DNA of 64,000 nt, from positions 5,022,001 to 5,086,000 of the forward strand of contig NC_057318.1 of NCBI RefSeq assembly GCF_000687475.1, in the 5' to 3' direction. Below, piece after piece: positions 58,408 to 64,000 of the stretch. The translations under genes were made by a program, and so were the position numbers. This stretch comes from Ustilaginoidea virens (taxonomy: Eukaryota; Ascomycota; Sordariomycetes; Hypocreales; Clavicipitaceae). Position 1 is the stretch's first letter, and each line of letters starts with the position of its first letter. The notes below the pieces were generated by a model. It searched no databases and was not told the origin of the DNA. It was given only the letters and a program-made list of their open reading frames with translations.

Positions 58408-60094
58408 TTAACCCATGATCATGCCCTTCATGCCAGCCAAGTCGCCTTCTTTGGCGGCGATTTCGAAGTAACCGTAGATAATACTGCACGACGGATTAGT
58501 GAACGATTTTTGGAACGGTTTCTCGCGTGATACAGAGGCGGAACTGTGATCAAGTACTTACGTCACGGCAAGGAGGGTACCGGTACCAGAGCCGAGAGCG
58601 CCGAGGAGGTCGCTGGCAACAGACAGAGCACCGATGCAGGCACCACCGAACGCGGCCGCAGTGGGAATGATGCGCTTGAGCTCCTTGTACATGCTCTGGT
58701 CACGGTGACCGGCCATGACCAGACCCTGGTCCTTGAGCTGCTTGGCAACGTCGCGAGGGCTGGAGCCGGACACCTCGATCCAAGTCTTGGAGAAAAGAGC
58801 GCAAGCGCCGAGCATGTACACGATGTACACAGCGGTGTGGATGGGATCAAGAAGTGCGTCCTTGAAGTTGAGAGGAGGGGACATGTAGTAGGCAATACCA
58901 GAGACGGCATGGAGCTGAGAGGAACCGTCGTTGGCCTCCCAAACACCGAATAGGCGGACCAAGAGGTTCTCGGAGAATCGCGAGTACATCATCTGGCTGA
59001 TGAGGAAGACGTTGGAAGACAGAGCAGACTGCAACATGATGGGCATGTTGGACGTATAGAATAGGCGGACGGGGTAGGATCCACGAGCGCCGCGCTGGCG
59101 GGAGGACTTGACGGGAATTTCGACGCGGAAGCCCTGGAGGTAGATGACGGCGACGAAAACCAGGATGGTAGCCAGAAGGTTCATGATGTTGGGCAGGTTC
59201 TGTCTGTAGAAAGCCTCCTGCAGAGCACGCTGCTTGTTGGGCCACGTCATCAAAAGGTGGAAGAGGGCAATCACGGCGCCTTCGAACTCGGGGCCGCGAC
59301 CAGTGTTGATCGTGGTAGGCGAGAAAGCCTTCCACATGATGGACTCGCAGATGTTGGTGGCAATGAACAGAGAGATACCGCTGCCAAGACCGTAGCCCTT
59401 CTGGAGGAGTTCATCGAGCAAAATGACAATCATGCCGGCGACAACGAGCTGGAGAATCAGGAGGAAGACGATACCAGCACCGAGGTCGGACGGGGGGCCG
59501 TAAAGACCAGTAAAGACGTAAACGGTGGCGGTACCGGCAGCCAGAATAAAGGCAAAGAGCTTTTGGGCAGTCTGGTATAGTTCGCGGTCGGACTTGAGGT
59601 CGAGATTGACGTCAATCATGTGGGTGCCGGCGAGTAGTTGGAAGACCATTCCAGAGGAAATGATGGGGGTAATACCCAGTTCCATCAAAGTTCCTCGGTT
59701 ACTCGCCATTACCATTCGTAGCCAGTATAGAGGATCAGAGTTGTCCGATGAGACGATACCGTAAAGAGGCATCTGGCTCATTACCAAGAAGATGAGGAGT
59801 GTGAGGGCGGTCCACATCAACTTCTGGTTGAAAGGGATCTTGGTTTCCGGCTGCTGAACCTCGGGGAGGAACGGCACAAACGGCTTGACCAGGTCAAGAA
59901 ATCGGACTTTTTCGAGCACATAAGACGTCAGCACAATATTCGACGAGACCAATTGCCCATATATTGGCGGGGCTCAACCCATGTGCGGTGTTCCCAAAGC
60001 TTTGCTGCGAAGCGTCAAAGCTTCTGCCCAACCACACCACAGACTTTGCGACATGAGGAGACACCACGCGGAAAGAGGACTCACGGGAACTCAT
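58408..60094 (-). CDS. sec61: Sec61 translocon alpha subunit
   Basis: Exons 60085-60094 (10 bases), 58562-59906 and 58408-58483; 476 residues, the usual family length. This multi-pass ER membrane protein forms the protein-conducting channel for secretory and membrane proteins. Splicing gives [13 protein letters not shown]; exon 1 encodes only three codons and one base. Recognisable landmarks are the plug/TM1 region [59 protein letters not shown], the ribosome-binding loop [11 protein letters not shown], and [29 protein letters not shown] near the C-terminus (shown in parts in the family as WIEVSG and [11 protein letters not shown]). The last exon ends in GMKGMIMG. It is divergent from the tRNA-modification gene with 550 bases between starts. 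Identification is certain. Confidence 0.97.
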
Positions 60095-60644
60095 GGTGGC
60101 GGTTGTGCTGGCGGCCACGCAGGATAAAGAAATGAAGGAAAAGAACGACAAGCTAATTCATTCAATGGGGGGGGGGGGTAAGAAGAGGAAAGGAAATCGA
60201 GCTGGCAATGAGCCCGGGAAGCGGGTTATTGCGAGGTGAATGATGGCAGGCGCTGAGAAAGGGGAGGTAAGCAATCTGTCTTCATTGTAGATGTGGCCAG
60301 TCGAAAAGCAACCAGGGCAGCACGTGACCCTGCGCTCCTCCACCAGACTCTTCAAAAGTGACTGGGCCCCTAGGGGTGCCACCAGCGTCTCGAGCTAATG
60401 CCCTACCTATATTACAGAATGTACTCCGTACCTCTTATTAAGTAAGCTGCCCTACTTGGCTGAATGGGGAGAAAAACTCCTGGCAATCGATAAGTCATCC
60501 AGTAAAACTCCCAGGACCACCTTGTCCAGCACAAATCACACATATGCTTAACGAGACTGGGAAAACTCGTACTATGCAGCCGAGAACAGGTCATATCAAA
60601 TGGGTCAACGCCTAGGGTACCTTTCCTGTCGCAATGTACCACCC
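60095..60644. promoter_or_regulatory. Divergent intergenic region of Sec61 and tRNA isopentenyltransferase
   Basis: 550 bases between two start codons pointing away from each other, probably a shared promoter. It contains a G11 run near 60167-60178, a CAAGTGACC-like stretch near 60318 and one TACTCCGTA at 60422-60430. An ATG at 60634 lies 11 bases before the Mod5 start and out of its frame. Confidence 0.5.
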
Positions 60645-62111
60645 ATGGCGGCGATCAAAGTCCCATCGGAACCCTTGCTCGTGGTGTTGGGTTCGACCGG
60701 CACGGGAAAATCAGACGTGAGCAGCGACTTACATACTCTGTCATTGCGGCCTTTTCTTCACAGAAGACTGACTTGATCGCGTGCGAAGCTAGCTGTGGAG
60801 CTCGCCCAAAGGTTCAAAGGCGAAATCATCAACTCAGATGCCATGCAGCTATACCATGGCCAGCCCATCATTACTAACAAAATCACAGCTGCCGAGCAAA
60901 AGGGTATCCCGCACCATCTTCTCGGCCATATTCCCCGCCACGAAGCACCCTGGGACGTGGAACGCTACAAAAGGGAAGCCAGCAGGGTGATGGCAGAGAT
61001 TCGCTCAAGAGGCAACCTACCTATCCTTGTGGGCGGAACGCAGTATTATGTCGATTCCCTTCTCTTCGCCGATGTCATCCTCGATGGAGTCCAGCATCAG
61101 CTTGACCCAACCAAGTCGTTCCCCGTGCTTGACCAACCTACAGAAGTTCTCCTTGAAGAGCTCCGAAAATGCGATCCTGTCCTGGCAGACCGATGGCATC
61201 CCAACGACCGGCGCAAAATCTCACGGTCTCTCGAGATTTTCTTACAGACTGGCAAGCCAGCGTCCCAATTCTACGCGGAGCAAGAAGCGCGCAAATCTGC
61301 CTTGGCAAAATGCGACGGGGCCACCAGGCAGCCCTGGGAGAAGCTTCTGTTTTGGGTGTACTCGGACAAAGAGGTTCTGCGGGACCGTTTGGACAAGCGG
61401 GTTGATGAAATGTGCCGGGCGGGGCTCATGGACGAAGTTGGGGAGCTGAACTCTTTCAAGAAAGACATGGAAGGCAAAGGAGAGTCTCTGGACACGACAA
61501 AGGGTATTTTCCAATCAATTGGGTACAAACAATTTGAGCCATACCTGCAAGCGCTTGATGAAGGCGCAGATGCCAAAAAGGTGAAGCAATTGAACCTGGC
61601 AGGGCTGGAGGACATGAAAGTCGCGACGAAGCAGTACGCAAACTACCAAAACAAGTGGATTCGCCTGAAGCTGATGCGCCGGCTACAGGATGAGGGGGTC
61701 CATGCCGTCAACTGTTTATACCTAGTTGATAGCACGGCTCTGTCCGAGTTCCAGAAGAACGTGGTCGAGCCTGCTGCCGAAGTCACGCGGCTTTTTCTTG
61801 GAGGAAAACCACGCCCCGCCGCTGTAGATCTATCAGACGTGGCGAGGCGAGTGCTTACGACTGCGGTTGAGCCGCCGCCCAGGGAAACGCTCGTCAAAAG
61901 GACATGCGAGTTGTGCCAGACGGTGTTGGTGACAGAGGAAGCATGGCAGAGACACATGAAAAGTAGGAGTCACCGGCGTGCCTTGAAGAAGACCAGCAAC
62001 TTGGCATCGGTTGCTGCAAACAAGGGCGCAGGTGCCGCCGGCACAAGCGGTGTCGAAGCGCTTTCATCAAGGACTTCCAGTCCGGATATAGGTTGTGAAT
62101 TTGCAAACTGA
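60645..62111 (+). CDS. mod5: tRNA dimethylallyltransferase (MiaA/Mod5 family)
   Basis: Exons 60645-60716 and 60789-62111; 464 residues. The enzyme transfers an isopentenyl group to adenosine 37 of tRNAs reading UNN codons. Walker A is GSTGTGKS (residues 16-23), interrupted by a phase-0 intron just after KSD. Family motifs follow: INSDAMQLYHGQPIITNK, WDVERYKREA, PILVGGTQYYVDSL and the basic RKISRSLEIFLQTGKPASQ (here HPNDRRKISRSLEIF). KQYANYQNKWIRLK lies in the helical C-domain. A matrin-type zinc finger closes the protein (Cys397, Cys400, His413, His419), as in eukaryotic but not bacterial enzymes. Yeast Mod5 uses two starts for mitochondrial and cytosolic forms; no in-frame upstream ATG is visible here, so dual targeting is unproven. 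Confidence 0.95.
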
Positions 62112-64000
62112 CATCACCTCGTGGCATGTCTCGGGACATGGAGCTTGACGAACGTGAAGGGATGGAATGCAAACTGCATGGCGAGACATGCATGCGGAAA
62201 AGACGGAAGACGGGTCTTTTTGCCAACGATGAAGCAAGTTTTCTCTCCACCCCGTCGGCTTAGGGGCAGCTGGCTTGGATATTCTTGATTCCAGTTGACC
62301 TTTGTGATGGGGCGTTGCTAGCTTGCAACGCAAGTGTTGCGCATTGCTGAGATGGACTTGCTCACTGTGAAGAAAAGGCATGCGCATCCTCGGCTGAAAT
62401 ATTTCCGCAGGACAAGCTAGTAGATCGGGCGTTGGATATCAGTCAATGGAAAATGGAGCCAGCGACCATCAATCGAATGAATGTCATAAGGTACTGGGAA
62501 CTTACGCTGACGGCGCACACAAAGCTTCTAATTCTACCATACATATCGCTGCTTGTAAGAGCGAGAGTTTCCTGGCCAGGAGCGACTTTTTTTTATGGCA
62601 CGAAGGCATGGAGATTACTTGCACATCCCGGGGAGGGGTGTTACCAGCTGGCAACCCAGGATTCGGCGCTGCGCACCTTTTTCCGACTGAGAGGGCGAGT
62701 GGTTCTGCACATGGAGGGCAAATCGTGAAAATCACCTGCCCATCGTGGCGAAACTCGGTTGCACCATCACGAATGTTGATTGCAAGGAACTATTACACCG
62801 GCCTTGGCCATGAGAGTCCATATATCTGACAGCCTAGTCAAAACGAAGGACCCAAGCAAGGTCATCCGGAGGCGAGGCTTCAAGGAAGTCTCAGTCTCAA
62901 AACCACGGAACATCTCCTTCTCTCCAAGAGCCGAGCCCACCGCATGTGGCTGGTGCGAAGATTTGGCATGTTTGAGCAAGTCGAATCTGCCATCAGATGC
63001 GCTGCGAGAACAGAATCTTTGGGGGCTTGGTCAAACTGTTGTGTTGAGCGGCGCTGGACGGGCCCCCTGCCGGTTCTGTCACCATGGGGGTTTAATGCGA
63101 CTGAAGCGTCCCGGTGGGTAGGCTGGTGACGGTGACACACTGACGCCGTTGGCATGTGGATGCGATCCGTGCTGACTACGGAGTAGAGTCTGGCAATTCG
63201 ATGCATTCGAACCTCGACGACATCTTCTGCCTTGGCTGGGCTGTGGGCTGGGCTGTGGGCTGGACTGCGGGCTGGATTGCGACGTAAGTCCTGCATGGGC
63301 TCCAAGCAAGTCGAGGTCGATGTTGATGCCATGTGAAAGTGCGATTCCAGGCGTGTGTTGGGGTCATCACATGGGTTGATAAGGCGGTGGTAATTGGACT
63401 CGTGCGGGGTTGGACAAGGATTTATGAGGTCCTCGTCTTGGTGGTGAATGTGTGTGTCTGGTCACTACTGTAATTGCAGCTCAACAGTTTCGGCAAATGC
63501 CCTAGAAAGTATGTAGTCCGTACATCTGTGCGGCCCATTAGTCTTACGGCCGCCTATCGACCGACACATATCAACGCGCAGTAGCGGATTACTAAACACG
63601 CGGTAGTACCTACCGGCCTAGCTACCTACCTACCTATATCAGATTCACACTTAATTCAAGATACGTTTCTCCGGAGGCTACTGCGCGAGCAAAAGTCGTG
63701 ATATTGTATATGCTGCTTAGGTACTTATAGAAAGATATGTGTGCTATGCGCAAAGGTACAGCCCCCTTTCAGGCTTAGCCCCTACCGCATGTTCAATAAA
63801 CCATTCCTGCGTGCTTATGTTGTTCCCGTCGATCCAAGATGCATGCTGATGCTGTTGCACCCGCTTTATCAGCGTCCGACTCCTAGGCGCAAAGAACACT
63901 TGGAGACGATGCCGCCACCGCCGCAACGACCATGTTTTGGGAATCAGCAATACTCTTCAGTATCTCACCGTCTTTTCCACGTGTGGTCACGTACCAAAGG
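62112..64000. other. Gene-free right end of the window
   Basis: About 1.9 kb downstream of the tRNA-modification gene. It has a GGGCTGTGGGCTG tandem near 63237-63268, one TACGGAGTA at 63177-63185 and TACCTACC units near 63605-63640. No intact or partial gene can be supported up to the edge. Confidence 0.55.

Overview
The window looks like a nuclear segment of a filamentous ascomycete, most likely Sordariomycetes and probably Hypocreales. Support comes from short GT-AG introns of about 50-130 bases with CTAAC/CTGAC-like branch sites, homologues typical of Pezizomycotina (an HTF1-type homeobox regulator, a HET-domain protein, a Dnf3-type flippase), GC-rich coding sequence, and long gene-free spacers full of homopolymers and microsatellites. 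The genus cannot be fixed from the sequence alone.

Thirteen protein-coding genes are supported. Left to right: a TPT/DMT-family transporter (67-1724, -); a membrane-anchored Ubp1-like deubiquitinase (4254-6455, -); a ten-exon trimethyllysine dioxygenase of carnitine synthesis (7120-8980, +), divergent from the deubiquitinase; calcineurin A (10691-12685, +); a secreted protein of unknown function (17720-20493, +); a flavin monooxygenase (22996-25228, +); a HET-domain protein (25982-27811, +) converging on a P4-ATPase flippase (28148-33052, -); an HTF1-like homeobox factor (35931-37957, -); a p34/Irc6-like adaptin-binding protein (45535-46711, -); a conserved fungal membrane protein of unknown function (47134-48405, -); an ABCC vacuolar-type transporter (49696-54927, -); Sec61 alpha (58408-60094, -), divergent from a Mod5/MiaA tRNA isopentenyltransferase (60645-62111, +). 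For every multi-exon gene, splice sites were placed by eye and the summed exon lengths are multiples of three.

The genes do not form an obvious biosynthetic cluster. They are mostly housekeeping and signalling functions: protein translocation, membrane lipid asymmetry, vesicle-coat assembly, vacuolar export, calcium signalling, conidiation control, carnitine synthesis and tRNA modification. The accessory-looking parts are the HET gene, the secreted protein and the spacers at 12.7-17.7 kb and 38.0-45.5 kb.

No clearly new multi-gene system is visible. The best leads are: a 579-base non-autonomous transposable element with 73-base terminal inverted repeats and flanking TA (41578-42156); a 9-base motif (TACGGAGTA or its complement) found at least 14 times and only outside coding exons; two introns that appear to need GC-AG splicing; the uncharacterised secreted protein; and a decayed reading frame at 9461-9907.
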